64,000 nt of DNA from Luteimonas sp. 9C. GTDB lineage: Bacteria; Pseudomonadota; Gammaproteobacteria; Xanthomonadales; Xanthomonadaceae. Below are positions 35,240-43,819 of the stretch, in pieces. Under the pieces are notes generated by a model. The model worked only from the letters and a program-made list of their open reading frames with translations, made no database searches and was not told the origin of the DNA. The position numbers and the translations under genes are program-made. The stretch is from positions 403,101 through 467,100 of the forward strand of contig NZ_LR733313.1 of the NCBI RefSeq assembly GCF_902506295.1. Direction: 5' to 3'. Numbering within the stretch: position 1 is the first letter of the stretch; every line of letters starts with the position of its first letter.

Positions 35240-36652
35240 TCACGCCGCGAGCAGCAGGCGCAGATCGTCCACGAAGCCGGCGTACGCGTCGGCCTGGGCC
35301 TGCGGATCGCCCTGCCGCAGGACCCAGGACGGATGCACGGTCGCGAACGCGCGCACCCCGTCCTCGCGCGTGCGCCAGAGGCCCCGCTCTTCGGTCAATC
35401 GCACGCCGGGTCCGAACACCGCGCGCGCGGCGCTCGCGCCGAGGCAGACGATGCGCTCGGGTTTCACCTGCGCGATCTCAGCGCGCAGCCAGCCGTTGCA
35501 GGCCTCGATGTGCGCGACGTCCGGGCGCTTGTGCAGCCGGCGCTTGCCGCGCGGCTCGAAACGGAAATGCTTGACCGCATTGGTCAGATACAACGCGGTA
35601 CGGTCGATGCCGAGTTCGTCCAACGCGCGGGAGAACAGACGCCCCGCAGGACCGACGAAAGGACGTCCGGACAGGTCCTCCTCGTCGCCAGGCTGTTCGC
35701 CGACGATCATCGTGCGCGCGTGCGCAGGCCCTTCGCCGAACACGGTCTGCGTGGCCGGCTGCCACAGCGGACAGCGGCGACAGTCGCGCGCGGATTCGCG
35801 CAACGCGTCGAGCGTGCCGGCCACGACCGGCGCGGGCGCCGGCGCCGCGGGAATGCGGCGACGCGGCGCTTCGTGTGCGCGCTCGGCCATCTCGCGCACG
35901 CGCAGGCCGGCGTCGCGCATCAGGTCCGGCAGCAACGCCGCCTCGGGCAGCAGCTTCCAGTATTTCTGCGGCATCTCCGACCGCATCATCGTCGGGTTGA
36001 GGCGCGCCGGATTGAAGATGTTGGCGTAGTAGGTGCGCCACAGATCCTCGCGCGCATCTTCCGACGGCGCATCGGCGCGCACGCCGCCGTCGGCGAATGC
36101 GATCGCTTCGCCGTCCCACAGGGCGGTCCGGTACGGCGTCACGATCGCCCAGCGCATGCCGGCGAAGCGGCGCGCGAAGAACGGCGCGACGCGATCGACG
36201 ATGTGGTGGTCCGGCTCGAACCAGGCGACATATTCCTCGTCGGCGCCGGGTACCGCGCGGAAGCGCACGAAGGCCTTCATCTTGTGGCTGTCGCGGCGCA
36301 CCGCCTGCGCCATCGTGGTGGCGCGATGCACGTCGGGATCGGATGCACGCTGCAGCAATGCGCGTTCGCCCTCGGCGATGCGCCAGAGCATGCGGTAGAG
36401 CAAACCATGGCGGTCCTCGGCGCGGTTGCAGAGCACGGCACCAGCCAGCGAGAGGAATTCGGAGGGCACGCGCGGGGCGGTGCGTTGCGCAGGCAGCGTC
36501 GACAGGTCGAGTCCGCCGAGCAGCGAGCCTTGGGCACCGCCGCTCCAGTCGAGCTGTTCGGGTGGCAGGCCGGCGCACAGGGCGGCGCGCGCAGCAACGC
36601 GCCACGCGGTGGCGTCCCAGGGCGGGTCGACCTTTGCGGTGACGCGAGTCAA
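35240..36652 (-). CDS. DUF4130-UdgX fusion uracil-DNA glycosylase-like protein
   Basis: 470 aa if it starts at the TTG at 36652. N-terminal DUF4130 region (about residues 65-235), linker, then UdgX-type uracil-DNA glycosylase from about 283. GEQPGDEED is motif A, and KRRLHKRP carries His374, the residue that in UdgX links covalently to the abasic site. HPSWVLR is near the end. Cys291, Cys294 and others fit the [4Fe-4S] cluster. The frame stays open upstream to 36778, but that part is palindromic repeat DNA, so the native start may have been replaced. Confidence 0.88.
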   Translation of the reverse strand: MTRVTAKVDPPWDATAWRVAARAALCAGLPPEQLDWSGGAQGSLLGGLDLSTLPAQRTAPRVPSEFLSLAGAVLCNRAEDRHGLLYRMLWRIAEGERALLQRASDPDVHRATTMAQAVRRDSHKMKAFVRFRAVPGADEEYVAWFEPDHHIVDRVAPFFARRFAGMRWAIVTPYRTALWDGEAIAFADGGVRADAPSEDAREDLWRTYYANIFNPARLNPTMMRSEMPQKYWKLLPEAALLPDLMRDAGLRVREMAERAHEAPRRRIPAAPAPAPVVAGTLDALRESARDCRRCPLWQPATQTVFGEGPAHARTMIVGEQPGDEEDLSGRPFVGPAGRLFSRALDELGIDRTALYLTNAVKHFRFEPRGKRRLHKRPDVAHIEACNGWLRAEIAQVKPERIVCLGASAARAVFGPGVRLTEERGLWRTREDGVRAFATVHPSWVLRQGDPQAQADAYAGFVDDLRLLLAA

Positions 36653-36688
36653 GTTTTCTGGACGCACGGGGGGCAGTTGCTTTTGCTC

Positions 36689-36791
36689 CTTCCCCCGTCG
36701 ACGGGGGAAGGCTGGGATGGGGGCAAGCTCACAGACCGAAGCGATCGGAAGGTTTGCCCCCACCCAACCCTCCCCCATGCATGGGGGAGGG
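36689..36791. repeat. 103-bp palindromic repeat pair (REP/BIME-like)
   Basis: Two perfect palindromes, 36689-36710 (centre CCCCCGTCGACGGGGG) and 36768-36791 (centre CCCCCATGCATGGGGG), flank a spacer. The spacer ends are themselves inverted: GGGATGGGGGCAAG at 36714-36727 and, complementary, TTTGCCCCCACCC at 36753-36765. This is the architecture of a bacterial interspersed mosaic element. It lies between two genes that are normally a pair. Confidence 0.75.
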
Positions 36792-36845
36792 CTTCAAATT
36801 TTGTGTCTGAAGCCTGGGCGCGATCCGTCATGACTGCGACGCGGA

Positions 36846-38126
36846 TCAGAACAGGCTCGCCTGCCGCGGCTGCGGGGCGAGTTCGTTGCGCAGCCGCGTC
36901 GGATCGTCCAGGCGCTGACGCGGGTGATGGCCGGGCGTGATCACGAACGGCATGATCTTCTTCAGCGGCACACGCAGCCGGGCGAGATCGTCGAGGCGCA
37001 ATGCGCCGTGCGGACGCGCGGCGATGATGCGCTCGACGTTGCGCGTGCCCAAACCCGGTACGCGCAGCAGCATCTCGCGCGGCGCGCGGTTGATGTCGAC
37101 GGGGAAGCGCGTCGGATTGCGCAGCGCCCAGGCCAGCTTGGGATCGACGTCGAGATCGAGCATGCCGGGTGTCTCGGCGTCCACGTCCTCCGCATTCGCC
37201 GCGTCCGGCGTGATTTCCTCGACATCGAAGCCGTAGAAGCGCAACAGCCAGTCGGCCTGGTAGAGACGGTGCTCGCGCAGCAGCGGCGGTGACTGCAGCG
37301 GCAGATTCTTGGACGCATCGGGAATCGGACTGAAGGCCGAGTAGTACACCCGCCGCATCCGGTAGGTGCCGTACATGCGGTTGCTGGTCTCGAGGATGCT
37401 GCGGTCGTTGGCATCGTCGGCGCCGACGATCATCTGCGTGCTCTGGCCGGCCGGCGCGAAGCGCGGCGCCTTGGCGCGGCGCACCGTCACCGCCTGGCGC
37501 TTGATCCGGCACGCGTCCTTGTCCTCGTCGATCCGCCATTTGAGTTCGCCCATCGCGCCGTGGATGCCGGCATGGGTCTTCTCCGGCGCCAGCGCCGACA
37601 TGCCGGCCTCGGTCGGCAGTTCGATGTTGATGCTCAGACGGTCGGCATAGCGTCCGGCTGCGGCCAGCAGCTCGGGCGCGGCATCGGGAATCGTCTTGAG
37701 ATGGATGTAGCCGGCGAAGCGATGGTCCTCGCGCAGGCTGCGCGCGACCTCGACCATCTGCTCCATGGTGTAGTCGCCGCTGCGGATGATGCCGCTGGAG
37801 AGGAACAGGCCTTCAATGTAATTGCGCTTGTAGAAATCCAGCGTCAGCGTCACGACCTCCTCTGGCGTGAAGCGCGCGCGGCGCACGTTGCTCGACACCC
37901 GGTTGATGCAATACGCGCAGTCGAAGATGCAGAAATTCGTCAGCAGGATCTTCAGCAGCGACACGCAGCGGCCGTCGGGCGTATACGAATGGCAGATGCC
38001 CATGCCTTCGGTGCTGCCGATGCCGCCGGTCTTCGACGAGTCGCGCTTGTTCGCACCACTCGACGCGCAGGAGGCGTCGTACTTGGCGGCATCGGCGAGG
38101 ATCGCGAGTTTGTCGGTCAGGTTCAC
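36846..38126 (-). CDS. putative DNA repair radical SAM protein
   Basis: 426 aa from a GTG at 38126. The radical SAM cluster motif CX3CX2C is Cys66-Cys70-Cys73 (CIFDCAYC). A helix-hairpin-helix near the C-terminus (VDINRAPREMLLRVPGLGTRNVERIIAAR) suggests DNA binding. NLTDKLAILADAAKYDASC is the family N-terminus. It belongs to the family annotated as DNA modification/repair radical SAM and pairs with the UdgX-type gene downstream on the same strand. The substrate is not known. Confidence 0.88.
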   Translation of the reverse strand: MNLTDKLAILADAAKYDASCASSGANKRDSSKTGGIGSTEGMGICHSYTPDGRCVSLLKILLTNFCIFDCAYCINRVSSNVRRARFTPEEVVTLTLDFYKRNYIEGLFLSSGIIRSGDYTMEQMVEVARSLREDHRFAGYIHLKTIPDAAPELLAAAGRYADRLSINIELPTEAGMSALAPEKTHAGIHGAMGELKWRIDEDKDACRIKRQAVTVRRAKAPRFAPAGQSTQMIVGADDANDRSILETSNRMYGTYRMRRVYYSAFSPIPDASKNLPLQSPPLLREHRLYQADWLLRFYGFDVEEITPDAANAEDVDAETPGMLDLDVDPKLAWALRNPTRFPVDINRAPREMLLRVPGLGTRNVERIIAARPHGALRLDDLARLRVPLKKIMPFVITPGHHPRQRLDDPTRLRNELAPQPRQASLF

Positions 38127-38316
38127 GCGCGTACTGTGCCCGTCAATCGTCTCAGGCCATGAGACTGCCCGACCTGCCCGTCCATCCCGTGAGGGCAGCG
38201 CGAGGCTGGCGTCGTGCAGGCGCATTCACAGAATGTGGCCGCGCCGACCGGTAGCGTGCGCGGAGGGTTCGCCGACCGGCACCCATGCACGTGGACACTG
38301 GGGCCGCACCATCGAC

Positions 38317-39102
38317 ATGCCGAACCGAGCTCGCCGACGCGCCGGCGCCCTGCTGGTTGCCGCATCCGCGGCATTGACCAGCGCCTGCACCGGCCCCCAG
38401 TCCATGCTCGATCCCGCGGGCCCCGCTGCCGCGGAGATCGCGCGGGGGGGCTGGCTGATGACCGGCCTGTTCACCGCGGTCTGGATCGGCGTGCTGCTGT
38501 TGCTGTGGCACACGCTGCGGCGGCGCGATGCGGGCGCGGGCCCCCGTCGTCCCGAACGTCTGATCCTGTGGGGCGGCGTGGCGCTGCCGCTGGTCGTCGT
38601 GGCCGCACTGCTGGTCTACGGCACGCTGACCAGCGCGCGCGTGACCGGCGTGGGCAGCGAACCCGACGCGGTGGTCGAAGTGACCGCGCGGCAGTGGCAA
38701 TGGCATTTCCGGTATCGCGACGCGAACGACCAGGTCATCGGCGAGAGCATCGACGAACTGGCGATGCCGCTGGGCCGGATGATCGAGTTCCGCATCACCA
38801 GCGAAGACGTGATCCACAGCTTCTGGATTCCGCGGCTGGGCGGCAAGGTCGACGCGATTCCCGGCCGCATCAATACGCTGCGACTGCGCGCCGACCGCGA
38901 CACGCCCATGCGCGGGCAATGCGCCGAATTCTGCGGACTGGAGCACGCGCGCATGCTGTTTCCCGTGCGCGTGATCGCGCCGGAAGCGCTCGCCGGCTGG
39001 CTGGCCGAGCGGGATGCGCGGCCTGCCGACGCGCCGCCCTCGGCGCAGGCACCGGCGGGTCGCGCGCCGCCCCGCCACGGCGCTTCGGAGGACGTGCTGT
39101 GA
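38317..39102 (+). CDS. cytochrome c oxidase subunit II (CoxM-type)
   Basis: 261 aa. A signal with possible lipobox (TSAC, Cys24), then two TM helices (about 46-66 and 84-104). The periplasmic CuA domain has ligands His167 (VIHSFWIP) and Cys202, Cys206, His210 and Met213 (CAEFCGLEHARM). RGQCAEFCGLxHA is typical of the alternative CoxM-type subunit rather than the main aa3 subunit. It accepts electrons from cytochrome c. Its TGA overlaps the GTG start of the fused subunit I+III. Confidence 0.92.
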   Translation: MPNRARRRAGALLVAASAALTSACTGPQSMLDPAGPAAAEIARGGWLMTGLFTAVWIGVLLLLWHTLRRRDAGAGPRRPERLILWGGVALPLVVVAALLVYGTLTSARVTGVGSEPDAVVEVTARQWQWHFRYRDANDQVIGESIDELAMPLGRMIEFRITSEDVIHSFWIPRLGGKVDAIPGRINTLRLRADRDTPMRGQCAEFCGLEHARMLFPVRVIAPEALAGWLAERDARPADAPPSAQAPAGRAPPRHGASEDVL

Positions 39103-41639
39103 GCGCCGCGACGCCCGACCACACCATTCCCACGCCCGGCGACCACCTGCGCCATGCCGACCGCCTCGCACGACTGACGCGCGTGTGGGCCAACGGCCCC
39201 GGCATCGTCGGCCAGCTGACCGCGGTCAACCATTCCACGGTGGCGATGCGCTTCATCGTCACCGGTTTCGCGTTCCTGCTGGTCGGCGGTCTGCTGTCGA
39301 TGTTCATGCGTCTGCAGCTCGCGTGGCCGGGTCTCGACGTGCTCGACCCGCAGCGCTACGCGCAGTTCGTGACCATGCACGGCACGACGATGATGTTCCT
39401 GTTCGCGGTGCCGATCATGGGCGGCTTCGGCATGTATCTGGTGCCGAAAATGATCGGCGCGCGCGACCTGCCGTTCCCGCGGCTGTCGGCGTTCGGCTAC
39501 TGGTGCTATCTGTTCGGCGGCCTGTTCCTGTACTCGAGTTTCATCTTCGGCAGCGTGCCCGACACCGGCTGGTTCATGTACACGCCGCTGAGCGATTCGA
39601 CCTATTCCCCGGGCAAAGGTGCGGACTTCTGGCTGATCGGCGTGACCTTCGCCGAAATCGCGGCCGTGGTCTCGGCGGTGGAGATGATCACCGCGGTCCT
39701 GATCACCCGCGCGCCGGGCATGGACCTGCGGCGGATGCCGCTGTTCGTCTGGGCGATGCTGGTCACCGCCTTCATGATCGCGTTCGGGTTTCCGCCGCTG
39801 ATCCTCGCCAGCATCCTGCTCGAGATCCAACGCGCGTTCGATTTCGCGTTCTTCGAGGTCGCGCGGGGCGGCGACCCGCTGCTGTGGCAGCACCTGTTCT
39901 GGCTGTTCGGCCATCCCGAGGTCTACATCATCTTCCTGCCCGCCGCGGGCGTGGTGTCGATGGTCGTGCAGACCTTCGCGCGGCGTCCGATGATCGGCTA
40001 CACCTGGATCGTGCTGGCGCTGGTGGCGACGGGCTTTTTGAGTTTCGGACTGTGGGTGCACCACATGTTCGCGGTCGGCATTCCGTTGTTGGCGCTGGCG
40101 TTCTTCAGCGCGGCCAGCATGATGGTGGCGATCCCGACCGGCATCCAGATCTTCGCGTGGCTGGCCACGCTGTGGGCCGGCAAGCCGTGGCTGCGCGTGC
40201 CGATGCTCTACATCATCGGCTTCTTCGTGGTCTTCGTCTGCGGCGGGCTGACCGGTGTGATGCTGGCCTTCGTGCCCTTCAACTGGCAGGTCCACGACAC
40301 CCACTTCGTCGTCGCCCATCTGCACTACGTGCTGATCGGCGGTCTGATGTTCCCGCTGTTCGCGGGCCTGTACTACTGGCTGCCGCTGGTCAGCGGACGC
40401 ATGCCGTCGGAGTCCCTGAGCCGCAGCGGGTTCTGGCTGGTGTTCATCGGCTTCAACCTCGCGTTCCTGCCGATGCATGTGACCGGCATGGTCGGCATGC
40501 CGCGGCGCGTGGACACCTATGCGATGGAGCTCGGCGTGCACTGGCTCAACCTGCTGTCGACCGCGGCGGGCTTCGTGATGGCGGTCGGCGTGATCGCGAT
40601 CCTGATCGACGTGGTCCTGTGCTTCGTGCTCGGCCGCCGCGGTGTCGAGAACCCGTGGCAGGCCGGCACGCTGGAATGGGCGATGCCGACACCGGTACCG
40701 ACCTACAACTTCGCTTCGGTGCCGCAGATCGAGAGCCGCTATCCGCTGTGGGACAACCCCGAGGTGGTCGAGGCCACCCGGCGCACCGACGGCCTGCTGG
40801 GCGAGGCGCACGACGACCGCCGCGAACTGCTCGGCACCGGCATCCAGTCCGGTCGCCCCGAGCAGGTGATCCGCATTTCGGACTCCACCTGGCTGCCGCT
40901 GTGTGCGGCGCTGGTGATCGCCGTGCTGCTGGGCGGCTTCATCAGCTCCCAGTACTGGCTGTCGATCCTGATGCTGGCGCCGCTGATCGGCCTGTTCCTG
41001 CACTGGGCGTGGACCACCGGCGATCGTCATGCACCGGCCGAAATCGAAATCGCGCCGGGGCTGCGCCTGCCCACGCAGGCAGCGGCGCAGAACGCGCCGG
41101 GCTGGTGGGCGCTGGTCGGCACCCTGCTGATCGACGGCTCGTTGTTCGCCTCCCTGGTGTTCGCCTATTTCTACCTGTGGCTCAACGCACCGGCCTGGCC
41201 AGCGGGCGGCGCAGCGGTGATGGCGTGGACGCCGGCGCTGACCGCGTTGGCCATGCTGGCGTTGCCGCTGCTCGCGGCGTGGCGCGGCCCGGTGGCGCTG
41301 GCCGCCGGCCGTCAGCGCGCGGCGATCGTGTGGCAGGGCGTGGCGATCGTCGGTGGCATCGCGTTCCTCGCGCTGCACCTGCCGGCGCTGTGGGCGGCGG
41401 TCGGCGCGCCGCAGGTGCATGCCTATGCGTCGGTGGTGTGGACGCTGGCCGGCTTCCACGCCGTGCACGTGTGCGTGGCGCTGCTGATCGGTGGCTTCAC
41501 CGCGCTGCGCATCCATCACGGCTATGTCGACGCGGTGCGCCGTCTCGAGTCGCGGATCGCCGCCGGGTTCTGGCGCTATACGGTCGCCATCGGCGTGATC
41601 ACCTGGGCGGTGCTGCACGTGTTCCCGAGGTGGCTGTGA
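39099..41639 (+). CDS. fused cytochrome c oxidase subunit I-III
   Basis: 846 aa from a GTG coupled to the previous stop. Residues 1-550 are subunit I: His94 and His409 (haem a), His272/His321/His322 (CuB), Tyr276 and Glu274 in GHPEVY, and His407 (haem a3). Residues about 610-846 are a five-TM subunit III. Position 350 is Gln (PTGIQIFAWL), where Paracoccus has the K-channel Lys354. Ser130 replaces Asn131 of the D channel, while Asp123 is kept. It pumps or consumes protons while reducing oxygen at the inner membrane. Confidence 0.93.
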   Translation: MSAATPDHTIPTPGDHLRHADRLARLTRVWANGPGIVGQLTAVNHSTVAMRFIVTGFAFLLVGGLLSMFMRLQLAWPGLDVLDPQRYAQFVTMHGTTMMFLFAVPIMGGFGMYLVPKMIGARDLPFPRLSAFGYWCYLFGGLFLYSSFIFGSVPDTGWFMYTPLSDSTYSPGKGADFWLIGVTFAEIAAVVSAVEMITAVLITRAPGMDLRRMPLFVWAMLVTAFMIAFGFPPLILASILLEIQRAFDFAFFEVARGGDPLLWQHLFWLFGHPEVYIIFLPAAGVVSMVVQTFARRPMIGYTWIVLALVATGFLSFGLWVHHMFAVGIPLLALAFFSAASMMVAIPTGIQIFAWLATLWAGKPWLRVPMLYIIGFFVVFVCGGLTGVMLAFVPFNWQVHDTHFVVAHLHYVLIGGLMFPLFAGLYYWLPLVSGRMPSESLSRSGFWLVFIGFNLAFLPMHVTGMVGMPRRVDTYAMELGVHWLNLLSTAAGFVMAVGVIAILIDVVLCFVLGRRGVENPWQAGTLEWAMPTPVPTYNFASVPQIESRYPLWDNPEVVEATRRTDGLLGEAHDDRRELLGTGIQSGRPEQVIRISDSTWLPLCAALVIAVLLGGFISSQYWLSILMLAPLIGLFLHWAWTTGDRHAPAEIEIAPGLRLPTQAAAQNAPGWWALVGTLLIDGSLFASLVFAYFYLWLNAPAWPAGGAAVMAWTPALTALAMLALPLLAAWRGPVALAAGRQRAAIVWQGVAIVGGIAFLALHLPALWAAVGAPQVHAYASVVWTLAGFHAVHVCVALLIGGFTALRIHHGYVDAVRRLESRIAAGFWRYTVAIGVITWAVLHVFPRWL

Positions 41640-42010
41640 ACCGGCCGCCACGCATCACCCTGACCCGCATGAGCGTGCCATACGCGCTGTGGGCGCTGCA
41701 CTTCGTGGCCCTCTACAGCCTGCAGGGCCTGGCCTGCGCGCAACAGCTGTGGCGCGACCGCGTCGGCGGGCTGGAGCTGATGACCTGGGTGCTGTGGGCG
41801 CTGACCGCGCTCGTCCTCGCCGCGATCGCGTTCGAGGCCCGGCGTGCCTGGCAGATCCGTCGCGCGCTGACGGTCAGCGACCAGACCGGCCGCGCCGACC
41901 ACGAGCGACGCCATTTCCTGGTGACACTGACCCTGCTGGGCGCGGCGGTGTCCGCGCTCGGCGTCGTGTTCACCGCGTCGCCGCTGGCGATGCTTCCGAC
42001 CTGCGCCTGA
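41636..42010 (+). CDS. small membrane protein of the oxidase cluster
   Basis: 124 aa from a GTG overlapping the oxidase stop (GTGA); an ATG at 41669 is the alternative. Three predicted TM helices (YALWALHFVALYSLQGLAC, LMTWVLWALTALVLAAIAF, HFLVTLTLLGAAVSALGVVF). No domain recognised. Translational coupling to the fused subunit I-III suggests a small accessory subunit or assembly factor. Confidence 0.75.
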   Translation: MNRPPRITLTRMSVPYALWALHFVALYSLQGLACAQQLWRDRVGGLELMTWVLWALTALVLAAIAFEARRAWQIRRALTVSDQTGRADHERRHFLVTLTLLGAAVSALGVVFTASPLAMLPTCA

Positions 42011-42025
42011 GGCGCCCGATACCCC

Positions 42026-42565
42026 ATGCGTGACGATCTCAAACAGCCGGTTCCCGACACCCAGAGCCACACCGTGGAGAGCGTGCTGGCGATCGCCAAG
42101 CACCCCATCCACCCGATGCTGGTGACGTTCCCGATCGCCTTCCTGTCGATGGTGGTCGTCACCGACGTGCTCTATCTCTGGCTCGACGCTCCGTTCTGGG
42201 CCGAACTCTCGTTCTGGCTCAACGTCGGCGGGCTCGGCTTCGGCGTACTCGCCGGCGTTGTCGGCACGATCGACATGATGTCGATCCGCGTCGTGCGCCG
42301 GCACGTGTCCGCGTGGAACCACTTCATCGTCGCCGTGATGGTGCTGGCGATGGCCGCGCTCGGTGTCTGGCTGCGCCTGCCCGGGCACCAGGAAGCGGTC
42401 TGGCCCTGGGGCCTGCTGTCGTCGGCGACGATGGCGGTGCTGGTGGGCGTGGCCGGCTGGCTCGGCGGCACGCTGAGCTTCCGCCATGGCGTGGGCGTGT
42501 ACGGAGACGAGGAGACCGAGGCGGCCAGTGGGCGCGATGCGGTGGAGAAGCCGCCGGCGGAGTAG
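42026..42565 (+). CDS. DUF2231 membrane protein
   Basis: 179 aa with four TM helices. HPIHPMLVTFPIAFLSMVVVTDVLYLW is the DUF2231 signature, with conserved His residues that could bind haem or metal. RHVSAWNHFIVAVMVLAMAALGVWLRL and LVGVAGWLGGTLSFRHGVGV follow. Such proteins are common near cytochromes and ferric-reductase-like genes. It follows the oxidase genes after 15 bases and ends that transcript. Confidence 0.88.
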   Translation: MRDDLKQPVPDTQSHTVESVLAIAKHPIHPMLVTFPIAFLSMVVVTDVLYLWLDAPFWAELSFWLNVGGLGFGVLAGVVGTIDMMSIRVVRRHVSAWNHFIVAVMVLAMAALGVWLRLPGHQEAVWPWGLLSSATMAVLVGVAGWLGGTLSFRHGVGVYGDEETEAASGRDAVEKPPAE

Positions 42566-42650
42566 GGTTTGCCGTTTTGCCGTTCGCTGTTGCTGTGGCT
42601 CCTGCCGTTGCGTTCGCTTGCTTCTACCCATTCGCGACGCCATCCAGCAT

Positions 42651-43140
42651 TGGCCTACCCGGAGGGCGCCGCCCATGGATGGGCGGCGTTTTCCGACCGA
42701 GGCAGGATGCCGAGTCGGAAAGTCCCGAAGAGCTAAAAGCCGCGGGCTTCGGACGTGTCGGGGAGACGTTTTTCTTTGGTTCCGTTTCTTTTGGCGTCAA
42801 CCAAAAGAAATGAACTCGGCCGCGTCAGCGGACGAAAGCGGTTGACGTTGATGTTCGTGTGTCCGCCTGCGGCGATGAGCAAGATCAAACGGTTCCACTC
42901 GCCTTGCGGCGAGCAGGTTCATTTCTTTTGCTGGCCCACGCACGCAGTGCGAACGGCGCAGCCGTCCCGAGGGGGCGAGCATCGAAAGATACGAGTCAAA
43001 GAAACGGAACCAAAGAAAAGGGCCAGCCCCGACGGAGCTCACCCGGCGTGTCACTTGTTCCGGGATTTTCCGACTCGGCATCCTGCATCGGTCGAAAAAC
43101 GCCGCACATCCCTGTGCGGCGCCCTACGGGTCTGCCAGCT
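42651..43140. repeat. about 490-bp imperfect palindrome with nested inverted repeats
   Basis: The reverse complement of 42994-43140 aligns with 42651-42798 over most of its length (for example GCAGGATGCCGAGTCGGAAA and TTCTTTGGTTCCGTTTCTTT are identical). An inner pair is perfect over 14 bp (42802-42815 with 42917-42930). Each arm also contains its own hairpin: 42667-42688 (10-bp stem) and 43100-43121 (9-bp stem), with compensating base changes. No gene is supported inside. The 640-bp gap between the convergent DUF2231 and CopD-like genes is mostly this element. Confidence 0.8.
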
Positions 43141-43205
43141 AAGCCATTGCGTCACGCTTCGGTAGGAGCGGAGCAACAGCAAAGCAAAAGCAAAAGAACA
43201 ATTCG

Positions 43206-43706
43206 CTACGGCCTCGCGGCGCCATCCTCCAGCCCGGGCACCACATCCTCCACATCCACATTGCGCGACGGCGGCGCCGGCAGATCGCCCAGCGTCTGCG
43301 GCTTGGCGCCCGTCAGCCCGGCGATCAACAGCAGCAGCACCAGCGGGATCCATCCGATCACGCGGAAGAACGTCGGCCCGTGCCGGCAGCGGTCGTGGCC
43401 CAGTTCGTAAAGCAGCAGGCCCATGTACAGATGCAGCAGCACGGCAAACGCGACGACGACGAGCTTGAGCACCAGCCAGGCACCGCTCGGATTCCAGGCG
43501 ATCAGGATGCCGCCCAGCGTGATCGTCACCAGCGCGGCCGGGGTCATGATCCGGAAGAACAGCGTGTTGGTGACCGGGTTCCAGTACGCGGGATCGGCAT
43601 CGATCTCGCGGCGGTGCCGGGCCACGAACAGGCGTGGCAGGAAGAACAGTCCGGTGAACCAGACCGTCATCGCCAGGATGTGCAGGACCTTGAGCCAGAA
43701 GTACAC
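43206..43706 (-). CDS. CopD/HemJ-like membrane protein
   Basis: 166 aa with four TM helices. MYFWLKVLHILAMTVWFTGLFFLPRLFVARHR matches the UPF0093/HemJ and CopD families, which share a conserved His near residue 9 and Lys in WLVLKLVVVAFAVLLHLYMG. HemJ oxidises protoporphyrinogen in haem synthesis; CopD-type proteins relate to copper uptake. Either would fit beside a haem-copper oxidase cluster. It is transcribed on the opposite strand to that cluster. Confidence 0.82.
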   Translation of the reverse strand: MYFWLKVLHILAMTVWFTGLFFLPRLFVARHRREIDADPAYWNPVTNTLFFRIMTPAALVTITLGGILIAWNPSGAWLVLKLVVVAFAVLLHLYMGLLLYELGHDRCRHGPTFFRVIGWIPLVLLLLIAGLTGAKPQTLGDLPAPPSRNVDVEDVVPGLEDGAARP

Positions 43707-43819
43707 CGGCGCTCCACGATTCGTCGAAGCGCGCAGCCTACGCGCACGCGCATCAAATCGGCGTGCCGTCGGGTGCAGCGCGACGCGGTGCCTGCGCTCC
43801 GGCTGCTAGGGTCGTGGCC

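Noticed and set aside
38616..41651. A 1011-codon minus-strand frame across the oxidase genes
   Set aside because: It mirrors the subunit I-III and II genes, has a His/Gln/Arg-rich composition and no recognisable motif.
42755..43165. Small plus-strand frames inside the large palindrome
   Set aside because: They overlap the inverted-repeat arms and change frame arbitrarily; the repeat explains the sequence better.
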